A stretch of DNA of 64,000 nt from an uncultured Helicobacter sp. (GCF_937906905.1 NZ_CALERY010000021.1:29619-93618), one strand, 5' to 3'; numbered from the stretch's first letter, positions 1 through 8,389 are shown. The notes: a model not told the origin generated them from the letters alone. A program made the numbers and translations.

Positions 1-1
1 A

Positions 2-163
2 GGACTGCCTAGTGAGCTGCGCCTAGGACTAGAATCTACTGCTACCTACGGCGATGGCAGCAAAGACAATCTGGGCAACCCTGAGCTAGATTCCATAGTC
101 TCAAAAGACATTATCATCAAGCGCACCCCGACTTACTATGTAAGCTTTATTATGCTGTTTTAG
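2..163 (+). CDS. C-terminal end of an unidentified protein (5' cut by window)
   Basis: The frame is open from the window edge to a TAG stop at 161-163, giving about 53 residues. The last part (I-I-I-K-R-T-P-T-Y-Y-V-S-F-I-M-L-F) alternates polar and hydrophobic residues and ends in Phe, as the last strand of an outer-membrane beta-barrel often does. That is only a hint; no family is recognised. It contains the Glu-Ser and Asp-Ser pairs made by the AGAATCT/GATTCT word that is frequent in this window. It could also be a chance open frame. Confidence 0.4.
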   Translation, partial: GLPSELRLGLESTATYGDGSKDNLGNPELDSIVSKDIIIKRTPTYYVSFIMLF

Positions 164-281
164 ATTCTGTGGTGGCGGCTTGGCTGCCTACTCTCTAAGC
201 AGCTCCTTTTATCTCCCACTCCCTTTGTTTAGATTGCTGCATATACCGCAAGCCTAGCTGCTTCTGCTCTCCCTTGACTCA

Positions 282-296
282 TTTTTTTTTTTTTTT
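282..296. repeat. Homopolymeric T tract (15 T) upstream of the radical SAM gene
   Basis: Fifteen consecutive T residues lie 36 bases before the ATG at 333. In Helicobacter such tracts in promoter regions change length by slipped-strand mispairing and alter promoter spacing or activity. Whether this one affects transcription cannot be told from a single sequence. Confidence 0.8.
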
Positions 297-332
297 GTAA
301 ATTGCGGGCTTTATTTTAGATAAAGGTCTCTC

Positions 333-1376
333 ATGCTTAAGCGCGCTCTGCAGTCTGCCTACCTCAAAGCCCCCGAGATTTTCAAACGCAAATTCCGCAA
401 TTTTGCTAATACTGATGGATTCCATACGAGAAAAGCGCAGGATTTTTTGGACTCTGCTTTTGCTCTAAGTGTGCCAATCACCGACAAAGCACAGCAAAAA
501 ACGATTCTCAAGCGATATTTACAAATGGTTGAAGTTGAGGTTGCAAGCTTTTGTAATCGCACTTGCTGGTTTTGCCCAAACTCGCATATCGATAGAAAAA
601 GCACAAGCATAGAGCTGCCAGAATCCACTTTTTTAAAGATTCTGGACAATCTCGCAGAAATAGAATACGACCAAAACTTCAATTTCCACCGCTTTAACGA
701 GCCTCTAGCCAATCGCGAGCTTATTTTAAAGCGTATCGCACAAGCAAGACAGAAGCTGCCAAAGGCGCGTTTCACGATTTTTACCAATGGTGATTATGCG
801 CAGAGGGAGTATTTTGAAGCACTGCGCGACGCGGGGGTAAATCACATTCTTATGTCCTACTACTATGGCAAGGAAAAGCGCTTTGACAAGGAGCAGACGA
901 TTTTGCCAGCGATGAAAAAAATGTCCCAAAAGCTCTCTCTCCCCTATGAAGTTATGGAAGATAGCGTGCAGGAGTATCGCGTGCGATTTGAGATCCCGGG
1001 GCTTAATATCGATTATCGTGTGTGGAATCCAGATACAAGCGGGCAGTCTCGTGGCGGCTCACTAGAGTCTATGAAGCGTGCTAGGAGGGTGGATTCTGGC
1101 TGCTTCCAGCCAGCAATTAGCCTATATGTCGATTATAATGGCTTGGTCATGCCCTGCTGTCATACGCGCAGCGATGAGCGTGCGCATGAGGACTTTATCC
1201 TGGGTGATTGCAATACGCACGATGTATTTGAAGTGTTTTTCGGGGAGAGGGCGGCTAGCTTGAGGCGGGGGCTTTTCTCCAGCACACCTTGTGGCAATGG
1301 CGCGCACGCAGAATCTATCGCTAGAATCTGCGCTGATTGTAGCGATAGGAGGCGAGATTGGTTCTACTCGCTCTAG
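333..1376 (+). CDS. Radical SAM/SPASM domain protein
   Basis: The 347-residue protein has the radical SAM iron-sulfur motif CxxxCxxC at residues 74-81 (C-N-R-T-C-W-F-C), which should bind a [4Fe-4S] cluster and S-adenosylmethionine. A later region with a Cys-Cys pair near residue 275 and further Cys residues towards the C-terminus (C-G-N-G then C-A-D-C) looks like a SPASM auxiliary-cluster domain. SPASM proteins often modify peptides, sugars or cofactors; the substrate is not evident here. No peptide precursor gene was found beside it. The start at 333 has AAAGG six bases upstream. The gene stands alone behind a T15 tract, so its expression may be phase-variable (inference). Confidence 0.85.
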   Translation: MLKRALQSAYLKAPEIFKRKFRNFANTDGFHTRKAQDFLDSAFALSVPITDKAQQKTILKRYLQMVEVEVASFCNRTCWFCPNSHIDRKSTSIELPESTFLKILDNLAEIEYDQNFNFHRFNEPLANRELILKRIAQARQKLPKARFTIFTNGDYAQREYFEALRDAGVNHILMSYYYGKEKRFDKEQTILPAMKKMSQKLSLPYEVMEDSVQEYRVRFEIPGLNIDYRVWNPDTSGQSRGGSLESMKRARRVDSGCFQPAISLYVDYNGLVMPCCHTRSDERAHEDFILGDCNTHDVFEVFFGERAASLRRGLFSSTPCGNGAHAESIARICADCSDRRRDWFYSL

Positions 1377-1477
1377 TGGGCTTGGATTCTGGCACAACTA
1401 TCGTGCGCAATTTGTCTCAATACTAGTGCGGATTCTGCATATATTCAAAAATTATCGATTTCAAACGATTTATAGTA

Positions 1478-1630
1478 GTGTGCCTGGTGGCTTGTGCAGT
1501 CTGTGTGGTAGCAGGGCTGGCGAGCTACTAGCCGGCTTTGGCATATTATTTGCTTCATAATGCCAAGGCATTATCTCCCATAGCGTTGCGCGTCATTGGT
1601 GCGTGCGAGAGTGGGAAGTGTTTATATTAA
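1478..1630 (+). pseudogene. Possible remnant of a small membrane protein, interrupted by TAG
   Basis: One reading frame from GTG 1478 gives a hydrophobic segment rich in Val, Ala and Cys. It stops at TAG 1529-1531, then continues in the same frame with a plausible 32-residue stretch to TAA 1628-1630. The two halves read as one small hydrophobic protein broken by a nonsense codon, but the frame is short and could be chance. It lies directly before motA. Confidence 0.2.
1539..1554 (+). promoter_or_regulatory. Candidate sigma-54 promoter for motAB
   Basis: TGGCAT and TTGC are separated by five bases (GG-N10-GC spacing), matching the -24/-12 pattern apart from T at the sixth position. It lies about 95 bases before the motA start. 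RpoN drives many flagellar genes in this group, although motAB of H. pylori is usually assigned to the housekeeping sigma factor, so the call is tentative. A short inverted repeat (TAATGCC-AA-GGCATTA) follows at about 1558-1573. Confidence 0.4.
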
Positions 1631-1645
1631 CTTGCGAGCGTGCGT

Positions 1646-2416
1646 ATGGATTTATCAACACTACTTGGGATTATTCTGGCGATTACCTCTATTTCCATCG
1701 GGGATATTTTGGAGGGCGGGAATCCGCTGCATGTTATCCACCTAAGCTCTTGTATCATCATTATTCCTACCACTTTGTTTGCCGCGATGGTTTCTACGCA
1801 TTCTGCGGCGATTAAGGCGGCGTATAAGGAGCTGGGGTTGGCATTTATGGGACCTAAGCTTGATCTCACAAAGACTATCAAAGACACCGTGGAATTCTCT
1901 TCGCTGGCGCGTAGAGATGGGATTCTAGCACTGGAGGGGCGCGCAGCACAGATTGAAGATGATTTCTTCCGCGAGGGGCTTAGTATGGTGATTGACGGGC
2001 GTGATGCAAAATCTGTGAAAGAGGATTTGGAGATCAAAATCGAGCAGCTAGAGCATTATTACCATGGTGCGGCACACTATTGGATTACCGCGGGTGAGAC
2101 CTCGCCGACTATGGGGCTTGTCGGGGCGGTTATGGGGCTTATGCTCGCTCTCCAGCTTCTTGAAGATCCTACTGCTATGGCAGCAGGGATTGCGGGTGCA
2201 TTTACTGCGACGGTTACGGGGATTATGTGTGCGTATGTTATTTTTGGTCCCCTGGGTAATAAAATCAAAAACAACTCTTTCTATATCGTGCAAGAAAAAA
2301 TTGTCATCATGGAGGGGATTTTGGCGATTGCAAATGGCGAAAACCCACGCAACCTTGAGAGCAAGCTACTAGGCTTCTTGCGACCAGATCAGCCAAAAAT
2401 CTCGCAATTTGAGTAG
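1646..2416 (+). CDS. motA: Flagellar stator protein MotA
   Basis: MotA forms with MotB the proton-conducting stator that turns the flagellar motor. The protein starts M-D-L-S-T-L-L-G and keeps the family's D-I-L-E-G-G-N-P-L-H-V-I-H segment, the cytoplasmic loop with charged residues (S-L-A-R-R-D-G), and the conserved membrane stretch G-E-T-S-P-T-M-G-L-V-G-A-V followed by A-G-I-A-G-A-F-T-A-T-V-T-G. Length (256 residues) is typical. ATG 1646 is chosen because homologues begin M-D-L-S-T; an in-frame GTG lies two codons upstream. motB follows after 15 bases, so the two are co-transcribed. Confidence 0.95.
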   Translation: MDLSTLLGIILAITSISIGDILEGGNPLHVIHLSSCIIIIPTTLFAAMVSTHSAAIKAAYKELGLAFMGPKLDLTKTIKDTVEFSSLARRDGILALEGRAAQIEDDFFREGLSMVIDGRDAKSVKEDLEIKIEQLEHYYHGAAHYWITAGETSPTMGLVGAVMGLMLALQLLEDPTAMAAGIAGAFTATVTGIMCAYVIFGPLGNKIKNNSFYIVQEKIVIMEGILAIANGENPRNLESKLLGFLRPDQPKISQFE

Positions 2417-2431
2417 GGTGGGGAAGCGATA

Positions 2432-3289
2432 ATGTCGAAGAAAAAATGTCCAGAATGCCCAGCAGGAGAGAAATGGGCGGTCCCTTATGCGGACTTTCTT
2501 TCGCTCCTGCTCGCGCTTTTTATCGCGCTCTGGGCGATTTCTAGCACAGAGAGCTCAAAGGCAAAGGCGCTAAGTCAAGCCATGATTACTGCGTTTAATA
2601 ACCCGCCAAAATCAAGCATATTTCAGCCGATTTTCCAGCGCCCACCAGATCCTGGTGAAATCCAGGAAAGCACAGAGGGAGAGAAGCCGCAAACTGCCGA
2701 TGGAAGCGCTTCTGCTGTGGCAGTAAAAGACTCTATCGCACAGATTCAAATGATGATCCAAGAGGGCGGTGTGCTAGAGCAAATCGAGCAAGGTGTGATA
2801 CTGCGCTTGCCAGCGGATTTGCTCTTTGAAGAGGGGCGCGCGGATTTAAACAACGAAGAGATGATTACCTATGTGCGAAGAATTGCTGAAATCATCAAAA
2901 AGCTCCCGCCAGATGTGAAAATCGATGTGCGTGGCTATACAGATGATAAGTCGCTACCTAGCTCATCGGCATACAGCGATCTCTATGAGCTCGCCTCTGC
3001 GCGGGCGTATGCGGTAGCGAAACAGCTGCTTGCCAACGGGGTAAATCCCAATAAACTCTCATACTCCTCCTATGGGAAATACAGCCCTGTGGCACCGAAT
3101 ACGACGATAGAAAACCGCGCGAAAAACAATCGCGTAGAGATTTTTCTCTCGAGCTCGCCAAGTAGCATTAGGACGATTAAATCCGTGCTTGATAGCTCGG
3201 GAGTGGAGACTAGTGGCGCAGAATCTAGCGGAGTGGATTCTGGTGCGCGCGCTGGCTCGGTGCTAGAATCTGGCACGAGCGGGCAGTAG
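2432..3289 (+). CDS. motB: Flagellar stator protein MotB
   Basis: The N-terminus carries the MotB plug region and single membrane helix with the proton-binding Asp (P-Y-A-D-F-L-S-L-L-L-A-L-F, about residues 18-30). The C-terminal half is an OmpA-like peptidoglycan-binding domain (V-D-V-R-G-Y-T-D-type motif, then N-R-A-K-N-N-R-V-E-I-F). At 285 residues it is a little longer than the H. pylori protein. The extra length is a Ser/Gly tail after about residue 255, made of repeats of the GATTCT/AGAATC word; it is probably disordered and not needed for stator function. Confidence 0.95.
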   Translation: MSKKKCPECPAGEKWAVPYADFLSLLLALFIALWAISSTESSKAKALSQAMITAFNNPPKSSIFQPIFQRPPDPGEIQESTEGEKPQTADGSASAVAVKDSIAQIQMMIQEGGVLEQIEQGVILRLPADLLFEEGRADLNNEEMITYVRRIAEIIKKLPPDVKIDVRGYTDDKSLPSSSAYSDLYELASARAYAVAKQLLANGVNPNKLSYSSYGKYSPVAPNTTIENRAKNNRVEIFLSSSPSSIRTIKSVLDSSGVETSGAESSGVDSGARAGSVLESGTSGQ

Positions 3290-3325
3290 ATTCTAGCTCG
3301 AGCAGGGCAGGATTGCTAGAATCTA
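3287..3325 (+). terminator. Perfect 11-bp inverted repeat after motB
   Basis: TAGATTCTAGC at 3287-3297, which includes the motB stop codon, pairs perfectly with GCTAGAATCTA at 3315-3325 across a 17-base loop. There is no clear T run, so it may be a hairpin that protects the 3' end rather than a strong intrinsic terminator. Confidence 0.45.
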
Positions 3326-3417
3326 GCGGAGTGGATTCTAGTATGTATTGTGTTTGTGCTGGTTGAGAGGGTTTTGGTTTAGATTCTGGGGTAGATTTGG
3401 TATAGCAAGGAAGAAAT

Positions 3418-4356
3418 ATGAAGCTTGTGTTTATGGGGACGCCGGAGTTTGCGTGCGTGGTGTTTGAGCAGCTCTGTGAGAAATATGAGATTGTGGCTGT
3501 TTGCACGCAGCCAGATAAGCCAGTGGGACGCAAGCAGATTTTAACGCCCCCGCCAATGAAGCTTGCTGCGCTTGCGCGTGGCATACCTGTGCTCCAGCCC
3601 CAAAAGCTAGATTCTAGTGTGAGTGAGAAGCTCGCGCAATTGGGGGCGGAGGCGATTATCGTCGTGGCGTATGGGAAGATCTTGCCAGAATCTATACTCC
3701 ACATCGCACCTTGTATCAATGTCCATGCCTCTATCCTCCCAGCCTATCGTGGAGCAAGCCCTATCCAGCAGATGATTTTGAGCGATGATGAGGAATTTGG
3801 CGTGAGTATCATGCGAATGGATTCTGGGCTTGATAGCGGGGATATTTTAGGAGTGGCTAGGATTCCTCGTAGCTCACATGCAGCGCATGCCACTACCGCA
3901 ATGCTAGGGCAGATGCTCGCCCAGCTTGGTGCGCATAAGCTTATAGAGGTGCTGGAAAATCTGGACACTATCACTCCTATTCCACAGGATCATACTAAGG
4001 CGACTTATTGCAAAAAGATTTGCAAAAATGATGGGCTGGTATGCTTTGATAATGCCAAGAATATCTACAAAAAATGGCTTGCCTTTAGCCAGTGGCCCGG
4101 AGTGTTTCTAGCAAGCGGGATTAAGCTTTTTGGGATTAGGGTGGTGCCAGAATCTAACCCAAAATCTAGCGCGACTTGCCCCACTACTAGCACAAGTGCG
4201 CGCGCTGGTGAGATTCTAAGCGTGAAGCCATGTGTCATTGCTTGTGAGGAGGGTGCATTGCAAATTGATGAGCTTCAAGCTCCTAGTAGAAATCGCATGG
4301 ACGCAAGCGCGTTTCTTCTCTCGCAGCAAAAGCGCGTAGGAGATGTGCTATGCTAG
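3418..4356 (+). CDS. fmt: Methionyl-tRNA formyltransferase
   Basis: Fmt formylates Met-tRNAfMet for translation initiation, using 10-formyl-tetrahydrofolate. The start M-K-L-V-F-M-G-T-P-E-F-A is diagnostic, and the catalytic Asn-x-His and the loop A-S-I-L-P-A-Y-R-G-A-S-P follow near residue 100. The C-terminal tRNA-binding domain contains a Ser/Pro-rich insertion (about residues 242-262) encoded by the AGAATC-type word. The length of 312 is normal. An AAGGAA sequence precedes the ATG. The last seven bases overlap birA, so the two are coupled. Confidence 0.95.
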   Translation: MKLVFMGTPEFACVVFEQLCEKYEIVAVCTQPDKPVGRKQILTPPPMKLAALARGIPVLQPQKLDSSVSEKLAQLGAEAIIVVAYGKILPESILHIAPCINVHASILPAYRGASPIQQMILSDDEEFGVSIMRMDSGLDSGDILGVARIPRSSHAAHATTAMLGQMLAQLGAHKLIEVLENLDTITPIPQDHTKATYCKKICKNDGLVCFDNAKNIYKKWLAFSQWPGVFLASGIKLFGIRVVPESNPKSSATCPTTSTSARAGEILSVKPCVIACEEGALQIDELQAPSRNRMDASAFLLSQQKRVGDVLC

Positions 4357-5135
4357 AATCCGCTCGAGATTTTCGCACGCCTTGTATGCTGGATTCTGGT
4401 GCTAAAACAAGCGTGGTCATGGAGTGTAGTGAGATTGGCGGAGTGCGTGTGGTGCGCTTAGAGAGCGTGGATTCTACGCAAGATGAGTTGCGGCGGATTT
4501 TGGCAAAATCTAGCACACAGGATTCTAGTGCCAACAACCCAGCGCTATGTATCATCGCCAAATCCCAGACCAAAGGGCGTGGGTCGCGTGGAAATGCGTG
4601 GAGTGATGAGGGAGGGCTGATGTTTTCGCTCTCTTATGCTGCGCCACTTCGCCTGCCAGATGACCTCCCACCCCAGAGTATGGCGATATTTCTAGGCTAT
4701 ATCATCAAACAGATTCTGGCAGAATCTGGATCGCAGGTCTGGCTGAAATATCCAAATGATTTGTATATCAGCACAGAGCAAAGAGTGCAACACATGCAAG
4801 CGGGTGCGAGAAAGGTTGGCGGGATTTTGGTGGAGAAATGGCGTGGAGTGTGGCTGTGTGGTGTGGGGATAAATCTGCGCAGTGAGCGATTTGGCGCGCT
4901 GGATATTGCGCTAGATGTGCAGGAATTTCTGTCTGCACTATTTTTGCGACTGCAAAATCCACCAAGCTGGAAGCAAATTTTCAGCAACTATAAGCTAGAA
5001 TTTTGCCGAAATTATCCTTTCGCATTTCATGCAGGAGATGAGAAAATTTCACTCCAGAATGCACAGCTGCTCGAAGATGGTAGTGTGCGTGTGGGCGACA
5101 GGGTGATTTATAATTTACGAGATCGTGAGGTGTAG
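4350..5135 (+). CDS. birA: Biotin--[acetyl-CoA carboxylase] ligase
   Basis: The ligase attaches biotin to the carrier protein of acetyl-CoA carboxylase. Typical motifs are S-T-Q-D-E (biotin pocket), K-G-R-G-S-R-G-N-A-W (adenylate loop), L-K-Y-P-N-D-L-Y and K-V-G-G-I-L-V-E with G-V-G-I-N-L later. There is no N-terminal DNA-binding domain, so it is a mono-functional enzyme. AGGAG with seven-base spacing supports ATG 4350, inside the end of fmt. The first 23 residues are not conserved-looking, and an alternative ATG lies at 4419. Confidence 0.93.
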   Translation: MLESARDFRTPCMLDSGAKTSVVMECSEIGGVRVVRLESVDSTQDELRRILAKSSTQDSSANNPALCIIAKSQTKGRGSRGNAWSDEGGLMFSLSYAAPLRLPDDLPPQSMAIFLGYIIKQILAESGSQVWLKYPNDLYISTEQRVQHMQAGARKVGGILVEKWRGVWLCGVGINLRSERFGALDIALDVQEFLSALFLRLQNPPSWKQIFSNYKLEFCRNYPFAFHAGDEKISLQNAQLLEDGSVRVGDRVIYNLRDREV

Positions 5136-5138
5136 GCT

Positions 5139-5948
5139 ATGTATGAGGTAATCACTGTAGCAAATCAAAAAGGTGGTGTAGGGAAAACGACCACAGCTGT
5201 GAATCTCGCGGCTTCTCTGGCGATCGCTGAGAAAAAGGTGCTGCTCATAGATTTTGATGCGCAGGCAAATGCGACAACAAGCTTGGGGTTGCGCCGATCG
5301 GATATTGAGTTTAATATCTATCATGTGCTTATGGGAAGTAAAAAAATCTCCGAGGTAACCCAAAAAACCAATATCCCATTTATGGACCTTGTGCCTTCGG
5401 ATATCGGTCTTGTGGGGATTGAGAAGAATTTTTATGCCAATAAAAGCGGTAGGGAGTTGATCCTCAAGAAAAAAATCGCTGAAGTGGAAAATATGTATGA
5501 TTTCATCATTATTGATTCTCCGCCTGCACTTGGACCACTTACAATCAATGCGCTTGCTGCGGCAAATTCTGTGATTATCCCTATCCAGTGCGAGTATTAT
5601 GCGCTTCAAGGCTTGGCGCAGCTTATCAATACGATTCGTTTGCTTAAAGATAATGGAATAAACCCTGGGCTTGAGATCCGCGGGCTGTTGCCTACGATGT
5701 TTTCCGCGCAAAACAACCTTTCTAAGCAGGTTTTTACAGACTTGTCGCGACATTTTGATTCTAAACTCTTTAAAAAGGCAGGAGGAAAAAAAGCTGGAGA
5801 GGAGGAAAAAGACTACATCATCATTCCTCGTAATGTCAAGCTTGCAGAATCTCCAAGCTTTGGGAAGCCAATTTTGCTCTATGATATCAAATCTAGCGGT
5901 AGCATAGCGTATCAAGATCTTGCCCAAGCGATTTTGCAAGGAGCGTAA
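5139..5948 (+). CDS. parA: Chromosome partitioning ATPase ParA (Soj)
   Basis: The deviant Walker A motif K-G-G-V-G-K-T-T is at residues 11-18 and the Walker B/A' region I-I-D-S-P-P-A-L near residue 125, as in the ParA/Soj family. ParA binds DNA non-specifically with ATP and moves ParB-bound origin DNA to the daughter cells. At 269 residues it is of normal length. A 12-residue Lys/Glu/Gly-rich insertion near residue 215 is unremarkable. It is followed directly by parB. Confidence 0.95.
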   Translation: MYEVITVANQKGGVGKTTTAVNLAASLAIAEKKVLLIDFDAQANATTSLGLRRSDIEFNIYHVLMGSKKISEVTQKTNIPFMDLVPSDIGLVGIEKNFYANKSGRELILKKKIAEVENMYDFIIIDSPPALGPLTINALAAANSVIIPIQCEYYALQGLAQLINTIRLLKDNGINPGLEIRGLLPTMFSAQNNLSKQVFTDLSRHFDSKLFKKAGGKKAGEEEKDYIIIPRNVKLAESPSFGKPILLYDIKSSGSIAYQDLAQAILQGA

Positions 5949-5949
5949 G

Positions 5950-6813
5950 TTGGCAAAGAAAAATGCTCTAGGAAGTGGGCTGGGTGAGCTGCTAGGTGAA
6001 GTGCAAAATGCGTATGAGAAAAACCTAGGCGAATACACAGAATCTATTGTTGAGTTAAGTGTTGATATTATTAAGCCCAATCCTTTTCAGCCTAGGAAGG
6101 TATTTGACACAGAGGCGCTAAAAGATTTGGCTAGCTCGATTGCAGAGCATGGACTACTCCAGCCAGTGCTGGTGTATGAAGATGAGGGGGAGTATTTTTT
6201 GATCGCGGGGGAGCGGCGGCTTCGCGCGAGTAAATTAGCCAAAAAAGGCACGATAAAAGCTGTCATTGCCAACGAATATATTGATAAGGGTAGGCTGCGT
6301 GAGCTGGCGATTGTAGAGAATATCCAGCGCGAGAATCTAAATCCACTTGATCTTGCACACTCATATCAAGAACTCATTGATGACTACAACATCACGCACG
6401 AAGAGCTTGCTAAAAAGCTGAAAAAATCTCGTGTCCAGATCACTAACACCCTGCGGATTCTTGAGCTTAGCGAGTATGTGCAAGATCTCATTGTGCAAAA
6501 CAAACTGACTCAGGGGCATGCCAAAATTATGGTTGGATTGCCAGAGAAAGAGCAGCAGGTTTTGGCGGATTCTGTGATTGGGCAGAAGCTTTCTGTGCGA
6601 GAGACAGAGCAGCTGGCTAAAAACATGAAGCTTGGTCAATCAAACAGGCAAGCACCTAAGAAAACTAAAAATTCTAGTAGTAATGAGGCACTCGAAGAAT
6701 TGCTGATAGTGCTCGAAGAAATGGGTGTTTCTGCGCAGGTAGCTCGTGGAAAGATTACCATCACGCCAAAGGGTGATGAAATTTTGTTGCTGATCAAAAA
6801 ATTAAAATCTTGA
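5950..6813 (+). CDS. parB: Chromosome partitioning protein ParB (Spo0J), TTG start
   Basis: ParB binds parS sites and loads on DNA as a CTP-dependent clamp. The ParB N-domain motifs I-K-P-N-P-F-Q-P-R-K and the G-E-R-R-L-R-A box are visible, then a helix-turn-helix with E-E-L-A-K-K-L-K-K-S-R, and a C-terminal dimer domain. The start is taken as TTG 5950: AAGGAG lies seven bases upstream, inside the end of parA, and the protein then begins A-K-K-N-A-L-G-S-G-L-G like family members. The open frame extends further upstream but without support. Confidence 0.93.
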   Translation: MAKKNALGSGLGELLGEVQNAYEKNLGEYTESIVELSVDIIKPNPFQPRKVFDTEALKDLASSIAEHGLLQPVLVYEDEGEYFLIAGERRLRASKLAKKGTIKAVIANEYIDKGRLRELAIVENIQRENLNPLDLAHSYQELIDDYNITHEELAKKLKKSRVQITNTLRILELSEYVQDLIVQNKLTQGHAKIMVGLPEKEQQVLADSVIGQKLSVRETEQLAKNMKLGQSNRQAPKKTKNSSSNEALEELLIVLEEMGVSAQVARGKITITPKGDEILLLIKKLKS

Positions 6814-6830
6814 TTTAAGGTTTGGATTGC

Positions 6831-6836
6831 TACAAT
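6831..6836 (+). promoter_or_regulatory. Putative -10 box for the ATP synthase operon
   Basis: TACAAT preceded by TTGC, with TTGATT about 15 bases upstream (6810-6815), lies 31 bases before the atpF' start. Spacing is short for a -35 box, but helicobacters rely mostly on the -10 element. Confidence 0.45.
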
Positions 6837-6867
6837 CCAGTAAAGTCAAATCAAAATAAGGATACAG

Positions 6868-7296
6868 ATGAGTATTACCATTCCTGATCCATACCTGATG
6901 TTACTGATTTTTGTGGTGTTTCTTATCACGATGTTTTTGCTTAACTCTTGGTTATTTAGACCGCTACTTGCATTCATGGACGAGCGTGAGAATTCACTGC
7001 GTAAGGATATGGATACTGCCGCAGGCGATAATGATGAGGTGCGGGAGATTCAAGCCAAAATTCAAGCGCTTTTTGCGGATGCTAAAATGCAGGCGGGTAA
7101 GATTATAGAGGAAGCTACAGAAAGCGCTAAGGCGGAGTATGACTCTAAAATGGCAAAGATTGCAAGTGAGATCCAGGGTAAAACAGATCGATTCCGCGCT
7201 GAACTTGAGGAGCAGAAGCTTCGGGCTCGGCAGGAGCTTTTGGCTGATTTAAGTGGATTTGAAGTGGCTTTGAAAGACAAGATTCGGGCAATTTAG
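6868..7296 (+). CDS. F1Fo ATP synthase subunit b' (AtpF')
   Basis: This is one of two b-type peripheral-stalk subunits. It has one N-terminal membrane helix (about residues 9-30), then a long charged coiled coil rich in Glu, Lys and Ala. H. pylori and relatives encode a heterodimeric stalk with b' before b. The length of 142 residues fits b'. It starts the visible ATP synthase operon; subunits a and c are not in this window, as expected for this group. The next gene's possible GTG codon overlaps its stop. Confidence 0.9.
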   Translation: MSITIPDPYLMLLIFVVFLITMFLLNSWLFRPLLAFMDERENSLRKDMDTAAGDNDEVREIQAKIQALFADAKMQAGKIIEEATESAKAEYDSKMAKIASEIQGKTDRFRAELEEQKLRARQELLADLSGFEVALKDKIRAI

Positions 7297-7313
7297 TGGG
7301 CATGGGAGTAGAT

Positions 7314-7838
7314 ATGATGAAACACGGCATTCGATATGGTCTGGTTCTGGCTTGCTTTGTCGGTGTGGCTAGTGCGGCTGAGGTGAATATAGCCCAGACT
7401 GACTTTAGTGAGCGCGTGATAAATTTTGCGATTTTTCTTGCTATTTTATGGTATCTTGGTGCGCATAGGCTTAAAGCGTTGCTTCAAGCTCGTCAAGCAG
7501 GGATTAGCAAGAGATTTGACGAAGTGCAAAGCAAGATAAGCGTTGCAAAAAAAGCAAAAGAGCAGGCACAAAAGCAGCTTGATGAGGCACGAAAAAAGGC
7601 GAGTGATATTATCACTACGGCAAAAAAAGAAGCTATTGTCATAGCCCAGAGATGCGAGGAGCAGTGTAGCGCCGATATCGAGAGCTTGATTAAGTCAAAC
7701 GAATCACTCATGGCTTTTGAGCAGAGAAAAGCAAAGGTGGAGCTTGTAGAATCTGTGCTTAAAGAGCTTTTTAATAGTGAGGCAGCCGACATTGATACGC
7801 AAGAGTATGTGAGAATCTTGAGTAAGAAGGTGGCGTAG
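7314..7838 (+). CDS. atpF: F1Fo ATP synthase subunit b (AtpF)
   Basis: The second b subunit has an N-terminal hydrophobic segment that resembles a signal peptide, a membrane helix near residues 30-50, and a coiled coil rich in Lys, Ala and Gln. GGGAG at 7304-7308 favours ATG 7314 or 7317; the open frame extends upstream to GTG 7296, overlapping atpF'. The stop is one base before the atpH start, so translation is coupled. Confidence 0.9.
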   Translation: MMKHGIRYGLVLACFVGVASAAEVNIAQTDFSERVINFAIFLAILWYLGAHRLKALLQARQAGISKRFDEVQSKISVAKKAKEQAQKQLDEARKKASDIITTAKKEAIVIAQRCEEQCSADIESLIKSNESLMAFEQRKAKVELVESVLKELFNSEAADIDTQEYVRILSKKVA

Positions 7839-7839
7839 T

Positions 7840-8367
7840 ATGGAAGAGATTATTGCAAAAAAGTATGCTTGCGCGCTGATACAGCATTTTGATACAAAAG
7901 ATTTAGAAGAAATTGCAGCATTGTTTCATGGGGCTTCACAGGCTTTTGCACTGGAGAAATTTAGGGATATTGTGTATTCTCCATATGTGGCAAGAGAGCA
8001 AAAAAAGAATTTGCTTTTGTCGTTGTTTAATAACGATGAGCGTCTAGACTCATTTTTGAATTTGCTAATTGAGAATGGTCGTTTGGATATTTTGCCTTTC
8101 ATAGGCGATGTTATACAATCCCACCTGCGCATGTTAGGAAATAGCTATAAGGCAGTTCTATATGCGCCTAAGAATTTGGATTCCGATACGGTTTCTGGTA
8201 TTGTGAAGAATCTATCGGGTAGGCTTGGTGTTAATCTTGATGTTGAGCAGGTTTCAGCTAAGGTTGATGGGATTCGATTGGTTGTTGAGGATTTAGGGGT
8301 AGAAATTTCTTTCCTCAAGAAAAGATTTTTCGAGAATCTTAAATCGCATATTGTAAAATCCATATAA
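7840..8367 (+). CDS. atpH: F1Fo ATP synthase delta subunit
   Basis: The delta subunit links the peripheral stalk to the top of F1. The 175-residue protein starts with a family-like alternation (A-K-K-Y-A-C-A-L) and has the C-terminal pattern with V-D-G-I-R-L-V-V-E-D-L-G. It lies between atpF and atpA, as is usual. Confidence 0.92.
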   Translation: MEEIIAKKYACALIQHFDTKDLEEIAALFHGASQAFALEKFRDIVYSPYVAREQKKNLLLSLFNNDERLDSFLNLLIENGRLDILPFIGDVIQSHLRMLGNSYKAVLYAPKNLDSDTVSGIVKNLSGRLGVNLDVEQVSAKVDGIRLVVEDLGVEISFLKKRFFENLKSHIVKSI

Positions 8368-8389
8368 ATTCAGCACAAGGAGTATGCAA

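Noticed and set aside
5115..6080. A 321-codon open frame antisense to parA and parB
   Set aside because: It lies opposite two clearly conserved genes, has no recognisable protein features and no ribosome site; it is a by-product of codon use.
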